From: Rathayibacter sp. VKM Ac-2857
GTDB taxonomy: Bacteria > Actinomycetota > Actinomycetes > Actinomycetales > Microbacteriaceae
Assembly: GCF_013205025.1 (NCBI RefSeq)
Contig: NZ_JABMLE010000004.1
Coordinates: 246,946 to 310,945, forward strand
Length of the DNA: 64,000 nucleotides
Direction of reading: 5' to 3'
Numbering within the stretch: the first letter of the stretch is position 1; each line of letters starts with the position of its first letter. The notes under the pieces were generated by a model. That model made no database searches, had not been told where the DNA came from, and worked only from the letters and a program-made list of their open reading frames with translations. This document shows positions 40,667-47,944 of this stretch, piece after piece. The translations under genes and the position numbers were made by a program.

Positions 40667-41350
40667 TCACGGCCAGAGGCGGGTGCGCTCCCACGGGGAG
40701 CCGCCCGCCTCCGTCGTTCCCGCCGCGGCGGTCGCGCTGTACAGCAGGCGGGTGTGGTCCTGCTCCGCCCTGGTCGAGCCCTGCCAGAACTCGATCCGCT
40801 CGGGCACGACGCGGTAGACGGCCCAGTCGCGGTCGAGCGTCGCGGGGGAGCAGGCGACGGCGACGCCGGTCTGCAGCGTCACGAGGTCGAAGTCCTCGGC
40901 GCGCTTCATCGGCTCGCTCTGCCGACCGACCAGCAGCGCCGTGCGCGCGGCCTCCGAGCGCCGCTGGAAGTCCTTCTTCGACTCCTCGGCCGACGCGCGC
41001 TCGACGCGGCCCTCCACCCGGACCTGCCGGCCCTGCACCGGCCAGAAGAAGGTCAGCGCGGCGTGCGGGTTCGCCGCCATCGCGCGCCCCTTGGGGCTGG
41101 AGGCATGGGTCGAGAAGGCCCAGCCGGCGTCGTCGATGTCGCGCAGCACCAGCACCCGCGCCGAGACGGTCCCGTCGGCGTCGGCGGTCGACAGCGTTGC
41201 GCCGTGGGGGAGGAGCTGGCCGGCGTCCTTCGCCGCCTCGAGCCACTGCCCGAACAGCTCGACCGGATCGGCCGGCGCCGCCTCCACCTCGAAGTCGGGC
41301 AGCTCGGACGGCATGGACGGCAGGGAGCGCAGCAGATCGCGGAAGGTCAC
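40667..41350 (-). CDS. pdxH: Pyridoxamine 5'-phosphate oxidase
   Basis: FMN enzyme oxidising PNP/PMP to pyridoxal 5'-phosphate. The 227-residue product has DPVELFGQWLEAAKDAGQ, SARVLVLRDIDDAGWAFSTH near 64-83, the substrate/FMN segment SSPKGRAMAANPHAALTFFW and RQVRVEGRVERASAEES. The C terminus has RVVPERIEFWQGSTRAEQDH and ends ERTRLWP, the RLxP end typical of PdxH. The GTG start is 6 nt after a minus-strand TAGGCT. Confidence 0.93.
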   Translation of the reverse strand: MTFRDLLRSLPSMPSELPDFEVEAAPADPVELFGQWLEAAKDAGQLLPHGATLSTADADGTVSARVLVLRDIDDAGWAFSTHASSPKGRAMAANPHAALTFFWPVQGRQVRVEGRVERASAEESKKDFQRRSEAARTALLVGRQSEPMKRAEDFDLVTLQTGVAVACSPATLDRDWAVYRVVPERIEFWQGSTRAEQDHTRLLYSATAAAGTTEAGGSPWERTRLWP

Positions 41351-41356
41351 GCCCCG

Positions 41357-41362
41357 AGCCTA
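41357..41362 (-). promoter_or_regulatory. -10 box of pdxH, leaderless
   Basis: TAGGCT on the minus strand, 6 nt before the GTG at 41350. Confidence 0.6.
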
Positions 41363-41523
41363 GGTCGCCCGTCCCGCCGCGTCGGGGGCTTGCGGAGCCG
41401 TCGCGGCCTCGTTGTCCGGAGCAGTCGAGCATCGACCTGCGTCGGCTCTGTCGCGCGACGACCGGCACAGGGCGACAGCGGTTGCACCCGGTCGGATCTC
41501 GCCGCTACAAAGGCCATACCCGG

Positions 41524-41667
41524 ATGGTCTGGGCGGGCGAACCGGGAGCGGCGGTCGCGATCGACGCCGCCAACCGTGCTGAGGACGAGGGCAGGTGCGT
41601 CGGCATCCGCCGTCTGCACTACGTGGCGGTGGCTTCGTTCCCCGTCAGCGAGCCCTGCAAGGAGTGA
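41524..41667 (+). CDS. Possible small protein, 47 residues
   Basis: ATG 41524 to TGA 41667, ending 4 nt before the next ATG; AAAGG lies about 10 nt upstream. The product is soluble, with two cysteines (GRCVGIRR and EPCKE at the end), and resembles nothing I know. The frame extends open further upstream without a good start. It could be a real small gene co-transcribed with the membrane protein, or a remnant of a longer gene. Confidence 0.3.
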   Translation: MVWAGEPGAAVAIDAANRAEDEGRCVGIRRLHYVAVASFPVSEPCKE

Positions 41668-41671
41668 GTTC

Positions 41672-42064
41672 ATGAGAGTGACGTCGACGCCGCACGAGGC
41701 GCGGTGGGGTGCACCTCGATCGAGGCTCGGCTTGATCGTCTTCACGGTGTTCCTGGTTTCCTTTTGCATCGTCGGGGCGGCGTTCCCCGAGGTTCGGCAC
41801 TCCTCTCCCGTGGTGACGCTTCTCATCATGGTCCCGCTGCTGGCATTCGTTCCCCGAGCGATTCCGCTGGTCGAGAGATCGTGGCTTCTCGAACGGACGG
41901 CGCCCCGACCGACATCTGCTTCGTACTACTCCCAGAGTGCGGTCGGGCTGGTGGGGGCGACGCTGGCGCCCCTCGTCGATTCTCAGACGCCGATCCTGGT
42001 CGCGGCGGTGCTGATGCTCATCATCGGGTCGGTCGTCGTCGTGAACGTTCCCACCGCGCCCTGA
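41672..42064 (+). CDS. Hypothetical small membrane protein
   Basis: 130 residues with four hydrophobic segments at roughly 20-40, 46-66, 86-104 and 106-126; the first is LGLIVFTVFLVSFCIVGAAF. A charged loop with ERSWLLERTAPRPTS separates helices 2 and 3. A good Shine-Dalgarno sequence, AAGGAG, is 7 nt before ATG 41672. I recognise no family. Codon use is less G/C-extreme than in neighbouring genes (codons such as CTT, ATT, GAT, TCT occur), suggesting recent acquisition or weak expression. It sits next to the duplicated thioesterase fragment and repeat cluster. Confidence 0.6.
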   Translation: MRVTSTPHEARWGAPRSRLGLIVFTVFLVSFCIVGAAFPEVRHSSPVVTLLIMVPLLAFVPRAIPLVERSWLLERTAPRPTSASYYSQSAVGLVGATLAPLVDSQTPILVAAVLMLIIGSVVVVNVPTAP

Positions 42065-42073
42065 ACGGAACCG

Positions 42074-42179
42074 TCAGCGGGCGTCGCGGAGGATGTTCGT
42101 GATGCGGACCGTGCTGAGGCGGCGGCCCTGCTCGTCGCGGACGACGATCTCGTGCGTGGTGAGGGTGGAGCCGAGGTGG
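42074..42179 (-). pseudogene. Duplicated 3' fragment of the PaaI-type thioesterase gene
   Basis: 108 bp (42072-42179) repeat 42713-42820 with three mismatches. In the minus frame it encodes the same last ~35 residues (HLGSTLTTHEIVVRDEQG onward, ending ITNILRDAR) including the stop. Upstream of 42179 similarity ends abruptly and the frame continues into unrelated, repeat-containing sequence. The fragment lacks the catalytic hotdog core and is not functional. Confidence 0.85.
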
Positions 42180-42261
42180 GCGAAGGCCGGGGCCGCAGAC
42201 AGGCCGTCCTGGCGACGATGAATGTCCTGGAAGAGATCACCTGGTACGTATGGGAATGCGT

Positions 42262-42297
42262 TGCTGATCGAGTAGCCCGCGCAACGGGCGTATCGAG
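42262..42297 (+). repeat. GTAG-hairpin intergenic repeat, copy 4 (forward)
   Basis: GATCGAGTAG then CCCGC-GCA-ACGGGC and GTATCGAG. One stem position is changed (GCAACGG for GCAGCGG). Confidence 0.75.
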
Positions 42298-42396
42298 CGG
42301 AGGGGGCGCCTTCGGCGCCAGCGCAGGGCGGGGAAGAGTCCGACGTCCTTGAGCAGTGCACCCTAGGAGAGATCACCTAGTAGGTAGGGGGAAAGC

Positions 42397-42440
42397 CATG
42401 CTGATCGAGTAGCCCGCGCAGCGGGCGTATCGAGATCCAC
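42397..42440 (+). repeat. GTAG-hairpin intergenic repeat, copy 5 (forward)
   Basis: Full consensus copy, CATGCTGATCGAGTAG then CCCGCGCAGCGGGC then GTATCGAGATCC. It pairs with reverse copy 6. Confidence 0.8.
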
Positions 42441-42483
42441 CAGCGCCAGAAGGACGAGTCTGCAGACCCGTCCTGCTGGTAAC

Positions 42484-42526
42484 GGTGGGTCTCGATACGC
42501 CCCTGCGGGGCTACTCGACCAGCATG
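42484..42526 (-). repeat. GTAG-hairpin intergenic repeat, copy 6 (reverse)
   Basis: Reverse copy with the stem variant CCCCTGCGGGG. Its end merges into the 90-bp tandem units. Confidence 0.75.
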
Positions 42527-42700
42527 ACGCGGCGCAGCCGCGTCCTTCCCTCACCATCGAGACGCGAAGCGGCTTCGCCGCTCGATGCGCCCCTGCGGGG
42601 CTGCTCGACGAGCATGATGCGGCGCAGCCGCGTCCTTTCCTCACCACCGAGACGCGAAGCGGCTTCCGCGCTCGAGACGCCCGCTTCGCGGGCTACTCGA
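42521..42700. repeat. Two tandem 90-bp units containing degenerate repeat halves
   Basis: Unit 1 (42521-42610) and unit 2 (42611-42700) both run AGCATGA(C/T)GCGGCGCAGCC, then CGTCCTT, then CGAGACGCGAAGCGGCTTC, then a CTACTCGAC-like end. Each therefore ends in a reverse repeat half, and unit 2 differs by scattered substitutions. Confidence 0.75.
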
Positions 42701-42714
42701 CGGCCGTGCCGTCG

Positions 42715-43170
42715 TCAGCGGGCGTCGCGGAGGATGTTCGTGATGCGGACCGTGCTGAGGCGACGGCCCTGCTCGTCGCGGACGACGATCTCGTGGGTGG
42801 TGAGGGTGGAGCCCAGGTGGATCGCGTCGCAGGTGGCGATCACGTGGCCGTGGGTGATCGAGCGGCTGTGGCTCGCGTTCAGCTCGATGCCCATCGCGAG
42901 GCGGCCCGCTCCGGCGTGCACGTTGGCGGCGATCGAGCCCATCGACTCGGCCAGGACGACGTGCGCGCCGCCGTGCAGGATGCCGACCGGCTGGCGGTTC
43001 CCGTCGACGGGCATCGACGCGACCGAGTGCTCCGGGGTGAGCTCGTGCCAGACGATACCCATCCGCTCGGCGAGCTCGCCCATGCCGCGGCCGATCTGCG
43101 CCTCCAGGTCGAGGACGGGCGGGCGGACCCAGGAGTCGGCGGTCGCGGCGGCGGGGGCGGATTCGGTCAC
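42715..43170 (-). CDS. PaaI-family hotdog-fold thioesterase
   Basis: Likely hydroxyphenylacetyl- or acyl-CoA thioesterase. The 151-residue protein has the hotdog signature GILHGGAHVVLAESMGSIAA near 63-82, with His-Gly-Gly at the active site and Glu in the following helix, and MGIELNASHSRSITHGHVIA near 93. The minus-strand GTG at 43170 follows AGGAG. It is divergent from polA. Its last ~35 codons are duplicated 641 bp away, so the gene itself looks intact while its downstream DNA has been rearranged. Confidence 0.9.
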   Translation of the reverse strand: MTESAPAAATADSWVRPPVLDLEAQIGRGMGELAERMGIVWHELTPEHSVASMPVDGNRQPVGILHGGAHVVLAESMGSIAANVHAGAGRLAMGIELNASHSRSITHGHVIATCDAIHLGSTLTTHEIVVRDEQGRRLSTVRITNILRDAR

Positions 43171-43250
43171 GGTGCTCCTCGTGCTGGGCCTCCCGGAGGC
43201 CCTCCGCCGACGGGCGGGACCGGGCCCGAACCGGTGTCGGAGGCGCTGTG

Positions 43251-43256
43251 TAGTCT
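43251..43256 (+). promoter_or_regulatory. -10 box of polA, leaderless
   Basis: TAGTCT, 6 nt before GTG 43263. Confidence 0.6.
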
Positions 43257-43262
43257 TGCCCT

Positions 43263-45932
43263 GTGTCAGATCCGGAACAGCCTACCCTCCTGCTCATCGA
43301 CGGTCATTCGCTCGCGTTCCGGGCGTTCTACGCCCTCCCGGTCGACAGCTTCCAGACCCGCGACGGGCAGCACACGAACGCCATCCACGGCTTCCTGTCG
43401 ATGCTGATCCTGCTGCTCAAGAACGAGAAGCCGACGCACCTCGGCGTCGCCTTCGACATCTCCCGCTACTCGTTCCGCACCCGCGAGTACCCCGAGTACA
43501 AGGGCACCCGCGGCGAGACCCCGCCCGAGTTCAAGGGCCAGGTCCCCCTCCTCGAGGAGGCGCTGCACGCGATGAACATCCGCACCGTCTCGAAGGAGGA
43601 CTTCGAGGCCGACGACATCCTCGCGACGCTCGCCCGCCAGGGCGCCGAGGCGGGCTTCCGCGTGCTGGTCGTCTCGGGAGACCGCGACACCATCCAGCTG
43701 GTGACGCCCGACGTCACCCTGCTGTACCCGTCCACCCAGGGCGTCTCGCAGCTCACCCGCTACGACCGCGACAAGGTCTTCGAGAAGTACGGCGTCGAGC
43801 CGCACCAGTACCCCGAGATCGCGGCGCTCGTCGGTGAGACCAGCGACAACCTGCCCGGCGTCGACAAGGTCGGCCCGAAGACGGCCGCGAAGTGGGTCAA
43901 CCAGTACGGCACCGTCGCCGACATCATCGCCCACGCCGACGAGATCAAGGGCGTCGTCGGCGAGAAGCTGCGCGAGCAGAAGGAGAACGCGCTCCGCAAC
44001 CGCCGGCTCAACCGCCTGATCACCGACGTCGAGCTGCCGCTCGGCCCGAACGACCTGGACCGCCGCCCGATCGACCCGGACGCGGTCCGCGAGATCTTCA
44101 GCAGGCTCGAGTTCAGGACGCTCCAGGAGCGCGTGCTCACGATCGCCGCCGACGAGGGCGTCGAGGGCGCGGCGGAGGCGCTCGCGGGCGACACCGTCGT
44201 CACCGCGGCCCCGGCCGTGCGGAACATGGTCGACGAGGAGCTCGCGCACTGGCTCGCGCGCGTGTCCGCGAACGGCACCGTCCCCGTCGCCGTGCAGGTG
44301 CAGCTCGGCGAGGGCGGCCTCGAGGGCATCGGACTGTCGGTCGAGGCGGAGTCGGCCTTCGTGCCGTGGGCCGCCGGTCGGCCCGACTACACCGCGCTCG
44401 AGGAGTGGCTCGCGAGCGACGCCCCCAAGTACTTCGCCGACGCCAAGCCGCAGGTCAAGGCGCTGCGCCGGGCCGGACTCCCCGTCGCCGGTCTCGCCTT
44501 CGACACCCGCATCGCCGCCTGGCTCCTGCAGCCCACCGGTCACGCGGCGACGCTGCCGGCCCAGGTCCTGCAGTACCTCGACGAGGCGATGATCCAGGGC
44601 GACCCGAACCAGCTCGTCCCGACCGCCCCGCCGATCGGCCCCGCGACCGAGGCCTGGTACGCGCACCGCCTCGTCGGCGTGCAGACCGAGCTCCTGGGCG
44701 AGGGCATGCTCTCCGTCCTCGTCGACATCGAGCTGCCGATCGTGCAGGTGCTCGCCACCATGGAGCTCACCGGCGTCGCGATCGACGCCGAGGTCCTCGC
44801 GCGCCTCCGCGGCGAACTCACCGCCACCTCGGTCGACCTCGCGAACCGCGCCTTCGCCGAGATCGGGCACGAGATGAACCTCGGCTCGCCCAAGCAGCTG
44901 CAGCAGGTCCTCTTCGAGGAGCTGGCGATGCCGCGCACCCGCGCGACCAAGACCGGCTACACGACCGACGCGTCCGCTCTGGCCGACCTGCAGGAGTCGC
45001 ACCCGCACCCGTTCCTCGGGCTGCTGCTCGAGCACCGCGACGCGACGAAGCTCAAGCAGATCATCGAGACGCTGGAGAAGTCGGTCACCGCCGACGGCCG
45101 GATCCACACCAGCTACGACCAGACCGGCACCGCGACCGGCCGGATCTCCTCCAACGATCCCAACCTGCAGAACATCCCGGTCCGCAGCGAGGTCGGCCGG
45201 CGCATCCGCACCGCGTTCGTGCACGGCGAGCAGGCGAGCACCCTGATCACCGCCGACTACTCGCAGATCGAGATGCGGATCATGGCGCACCTCTCCGGCG
45301 ACGCCGGCCTGATCGAGGCCTTCCACAGCGGCGAGGACCTGCACCGCTTCGTCGGCGCGCGGATCTTCGGCGTCGAGCCGTCCGACGTCACCTCCGCGAT
45401 GCGCAACAAGGTCAAGGCGATGTCCTACGGTCTCGCCTACGGATTGAGCGCGTTCGGCCTCTCCAAGCAGCTGCGCATCTCGAGCAACGAGGCGAAGCAG
45501 CTGATGACCGACTACTTCGGCCGCTTCGGCGCCGTCCGCGACTACCTCCGCACGGTCGTCGAGCAGGCGCGCGAGACCGGCTACACCGAGACGATCTTCG
45601 GCCGCCGCCGCCCGTTCCCGGACCTGCAGAGCGGCAACCGCGTCCTCCGCGACAACGCGGAGCGCGCCGCGCTGAACTCGCCGATCCAGGGCTCGGCCGC
45701 CGACATCATGAAGATCGCGATGATCGGGGTCCAGGCCGACATCGGCGAGAAGGGCCTGGAGTCGCGGATGCTGCTCCAGGTGCACGACGAGCTCATCTTC
45801 GACGTGGCGCCCGGCGAGGAGGACGTGCTCGAGGAGGTCGTCCGCGCGCGGATGGCCGGCGCCGTCGATCTCTCCGTCCCGCTCGAGGTGCAGGTCGGCC
45901 ACGGCTCCGACTGGGACGTCGCGGCGCACTGA
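43263..45932 (+). CDS. polA: DNA polymerase I
   Basis: Removes RNA primers and fills repair gaps. The 889 residues comprise: a 5'-3' exonuclease domain (~1-300) with LLIDGHSLAFRAFYALP, FEADDILATLA and DNLPGVDKVGPKTAAKW; a 3'-5' exonuclease-like domain (~310-490) in which the proofreading acidic motif DxE is replaced (VPVAVQVQLGEGG); and the family A polymerase domain with FEELAMPRTRATKTGYTTDA, ADYSQIEMRIMAHLSGD (motif A), RNKVKAMSYGLAYGLSAFGL (motif B) and QVHDELIFDV (motif C). Loss of proofreading residues is usual in actinobacterial PolA. Confidence 0.96.
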   Translation: MSDPEQPTLLLIDGHSLAFRAFYALPVDSFQTRDGQHTNAIHGFLSMLILLLKNEKPTHLGVAFDISRYSFRTREYPEYKGTRGETPPEFKGQVPLLEEALHAMNIRTVSKEDFEADDILATLARQGAEAGFRVLVVSGDRDTIQLVTPDVTLLYPSTQGVSQLTRYDRDKVFEKYGVEPHQYPEIAALVGETSDNLPGVDKVGPKTAAKWVNQYGTVADIIAHADEIKGVVGEKLREQKENALRNRRLNRLITDVELPLGPNDLDRRPIDPDAVREIFSRLEFRTLQERVLTIAADEGVEGAAEALAGDTVVTAAPAVRNMVDEELAHWLARVSANGTVPVAVQVQLGEGGLEGIGLSVEAESAFVPWAAGRPDYTALEEWLASDAPKYFADAKPQVKALRRAGLPVAGLAFDTRIAAWLLQPTGHAATLPAQVLQYLDEAMIQGDPNQLVPTAPPIGPATEAWYAHRLVGVQTELLGEGMLSVLVDIELPIVQVLATMELTGVAIDAEVLARLRGELTATSVDLANRAFAEIGHEMNLGSPKQLQQVLFEELAMPRTRATKTGYTTDASALADLQESHPHPFLGLLLEHRDATKLKQIIETLEKSVTADGRIHTSYDQTGTATGRISSNDPNLQNIPVRSEVGRRIRTAFVHGEQASTLITADYSQIEMRIMAHLSGDAGLIEAFHSGEDLHRFVGARIFGVEPSDVTSAMRNKVKAMSYGLAYGLSAFGLSKQLRISSNEAKQLMTDYFGRFGAVRDYLRTVVEQARETGYTETIFGRRRPFPDLQSGNRVLRDNAERAALNSPIQGSAADIMKIAMIGVQADIGEKGLESRMLLQVHDELIFDVAPGEEDVLEEVVRARMAGAVDLSVPLEVQVGHGSDWDVAAH

Positions 45933-45967
45933 CGTCGCGCGGCCCCGGGCCGTTGCTGGCCCCTGGC

Positions 45968-45973
45968 TAGGCT
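45968..45973 (+). promoter_or_regulatory. -10 box of the DUF885 gene, leaderless
   Basis: TAGGCT, 7 nt before ATG 45981. Confidence 0.6.
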
Positions 45974-45980
45974 CGAAGGC

Positions 45981-47663
45981 ATGACCTCCGACATCTCCCG
46001 CGAGCCCACCGCCGTCGACCTCGTCGCCGAGCGGTGGGTCGACACCCTCGTCGAGCTCGAGCCCACCCTCGGCACCTCGATCGGCCGCGCCGAGGCCAAC
46101 CGCCGCCTCGGCGACCTGTCACCCGAGGGCGTGGAGCGGGCGCGGGCGGCGACGGCCGCCGCCCTGGTCGAGCTCGAGTCCGCCGTGCCGGTCGACGCCG
46201 TCGACGCGGTCACGGTCGCCGACCTCGGCGCCGACCTGCGGCTGTCGCTCGAGGCGCACGAGGCGCAGCTTCCGTTGCGCGACCTGAACGTCATCGCCTC
46301 GCCCGCGCAGGAGCTGCGCGACGTCTTCGACCTGATGCCGACGGATTCCGTGGGCGACTGGGAGGACGTCGCCGAGCGGCTCCTCGCCGTCCCCGCCGCC
46401 CTCGCCGGCTACGCCGAGACCCTCCGCGCGGGCATCGGCGCCGGAGTGACGCCGGCGCGCCGCCAGGTCGGCCTCGTCGCCGAGCAGGCCGAGACGATCG
46501 CCGGCCCGCGGGGGTTCTTCGCCGCGCTGGCCGCCGATGCGGCTCCGGCCACCGGTTCCCTGCCCGCGTCCCTCTCCCTGCGGCTCGAGGAGGGCGCCCG
46601 CCGCGCCTCCGCGGCCTACGGCGGCCTCGCCCGGTTCCTGCGCACCGAGCTCGCCCCGGCGGCGACGGAGCAGGACGCCGTCGGCCGCGAGCACTACGCG
46701 CTGCAGTCGCGCCGCTTCCTCGGCGCGGTGGTCGACCTCGACGAGACCTACGAGTGGGGGATCGAGGAGCTCGCGCGGATGACCGCCGAGCAGGAGGCGA
46801 TCGCCCGCGAGATCCTGCCCGGCGCCTCGGTCGCGGAGGCGATCGCGCACCTCGACACCGACCCCGCCCGCACGCTGCACGGCGTCGACGCGCTGCAGCG
46901 CTGGATGCAGGAGACCAGCGACCGGGCCGTGAGCGAGCTCGCCGGCACCGCCTTCGACATCCCGGACGAGCTCCGCCGCCTCGAGTGCCGCATCGCGCCG
47001 ACCCAGGAGGGCGGCATCTACTACACCGGCCCGAGCGACGACTTCTCCCGCCCCGGCCGGATGTGGTGGTCCGTCCCGCCGGGCGTCACCGAGTTCGCCA
47101 CCTGGCGCGAGCTGACGACCGTCTACCACGAGGGCGTCCCCGGCCACCACCTGCAGGTGGGCCAGGCCGTCTACAACCGCGCGAGCCTCAACACCTGGCG
47201 CCGCCAGCTCGCCGGCAGCTCGGGGCACGCCGAGGGCTGGGCCCTCTACGCCGAGCGGCTGATGGAGCGGTTCGGCTACCTCGACGACCCGGCCGACCGC
47301 CTGGGCATGCTCGACGGGCAGCGGATGCGCGCCGCCCGCGTCGTGATCGACATCGGTGTGCACCTGCAGAAGCGGATGCCCGGCTCGACCGACGTCTGGA
47401 CCGCCGAGTCCGCCCTCGCCTTCCTGCGCGCGAACGTGAACATGGACGACGCCTTCGTCCGCTTCGAGGTCAACCGCTACCTCGGCTGGCCCGGCCAGGC
47501 GCCCTCCTACAAGATCGGCCAGCGGATCTGGGAGGAGCTGCGCGACGAGGCGAGCGCGCGCGAGGGCGCGGACTTCTCGCTCGCCGGCTTCCACCGCCGC
47601 GCACTCGATCTGGGCGGCGTCGGGCTCGACACGCTGCGCGCGAGCCTGGCCGGCGGAGCCTGA
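45981..47663 (+). CDS. DUF885 family metallopeptidase-like protein
   Basis: 560-residue, mostly helical cytoplasmic protein with the gluzincin-type zinc motif HEGVPGHH starting at H383 and the downstream acidic helix SSGHAEGWALYAERLMER (~413-430), the usual third-ligand region. QEGGIYYTGPSDDFSRPGRM precedes the zinc site as in other DUF885 proteins. There is no signal peptide or transmembrane helix. It is probably a dipeptidase/carboxypeptidase-like enzyme; the substrate is unknown. It is monocistronic and lies between polA and rpsA, where many actinobacteria have no gene. Confidence 0.88.
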   Translation: MTSDISREPTAVDLVAERWVDTLVELEPTLGTSIGRAEANRRLGDLSPEGVERARAATAAALVELESAVPVDAVDAVTVADLGADLRLSLEAHEAQLPLRDLNVIASPAQELRDVFDLMPTDSVGDWEDVAERLLAVPAALAGYAETLRAGIGAGVTPARRQVGLVAEQAETIAGPRGFFAALAADAAPATGSLPASLSLRLEEGARRASAAYGGLARFLRTELAPAATEQDAVGREHYALQSRRFLGAVVDLDETYEWGIEELARMTAEQEAIAREILPGASVAEAIAHLDTDPARTLHGVDALQRWMQETSDRAVSELAGTAFDIPDELRRLECRIAPTQEGGIYYTGPSDDFSRPGRMWWSVPPGVTEFATWRELTTVYHEGVPGHHLQVGQAVYNRASLNTWRRQLAGSSGHAEGWALYAERLMERFGYLDDPADRLGMLDGQRMRAARVVIDIGVHLQKRMPGSTDVWTAESALAFLRANVNMDDAFVRFEVNRYLGWPGQAPSYKIGQRIWEELRDEASAREGADFSLAGFHRRALDLGGVGLDTLRASLAGGA

Positions 47664-47727
47664 GCGCGTCCCGACGCGACGCGACCGCCCGGATCCGCCA
47701 GGACACGCGGAACGGAGCCCGTCGAGA

Positions 47728-47757
47728 TTGCTCTCACCCTGGTGGGTTCGGTAGTCT
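47728..47757 (+). promoter_or_regulatory. rpsA promoter (-35 and -10)
   Basis: TTGCTC at 47728-47733 and TAGTCT at 47752-47757, 18 nt apart. It is the most sigma-70-like promoter pair seen in the window. It implies a leader of about 180 nt. Confidence 0.6.
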
Positions 47758-47763
47758 GGAACG

Positions 47764-47944
47764 TCACATTCGTGGCGCCGCCGTGCCCACGGTGCGCGAC
47801 GAGGTCCAGGATCACGGTCCCGGGCGTCGGAGCACTCCCGGGTCGCGGCATCCCCATCACCTCCGCAGTGGTCACCACCGCGTCACGCCGCAGAGCGTGT
47901 CGGTGCCCGCCGCCCGATACCCATCCATCCTGGAGCATCCCTTA
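47764..47944 (+). other. Long rpsA 5' leader
   Basis: About 180 nt between the likely start of transcription and ATG 47945. It contains two CCCGGG blocks (47819-47824 and 47837-47842) that can form alternative hairpins, then a less structured stretch with GGAG 9 nt before the ATG. It may mediate S1 autoregulation, as the rpsA leader does in E. coli; this is inference. Confidence 0.4.

Larger units (their letters stand above)
41351..41671. other. Gap between pdxH and the small membrane protein
   Basis: 321 bp with the pdxH promoter on the left and, from 41524, one possible 47-residue small gene. The sequence has a noticeably less extreme third-position G/C bias than neighbouring genes. No repeat copies or hairpins stood out. 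Confidence 0.6.
42065..42714. other. Non-coding gap with pseudogene fragment and repeat cluster
   Basis: 650 bp: the thioesterase fragment; two imperfect ~65-bp blocks starting at 42232 and 42368, each made of AGAGATCACCT-like sequence followed by a forward repeat copy; a reverse copy; and a tandem pair of 90-bp units at 42521-42700. Open frames across it are repeat-derived and not credible genes. Confidence 0.75.

Noticed and set aside
42262-42700. CRISPR array
   Set aside because: Repeats are palindromic, in both orientations and irregularly spaced, with no unique spacers of constant length and no cas genes.
46034-47944. Upstream in-frame extension of rpsA reaching into the DUF885 gene
   Set aside because: The extension is Arg/Pro-rich and out of frame with DUF885. 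S1 homologues begin at the ATG at 47945, which has its own promoter and GGAG site.
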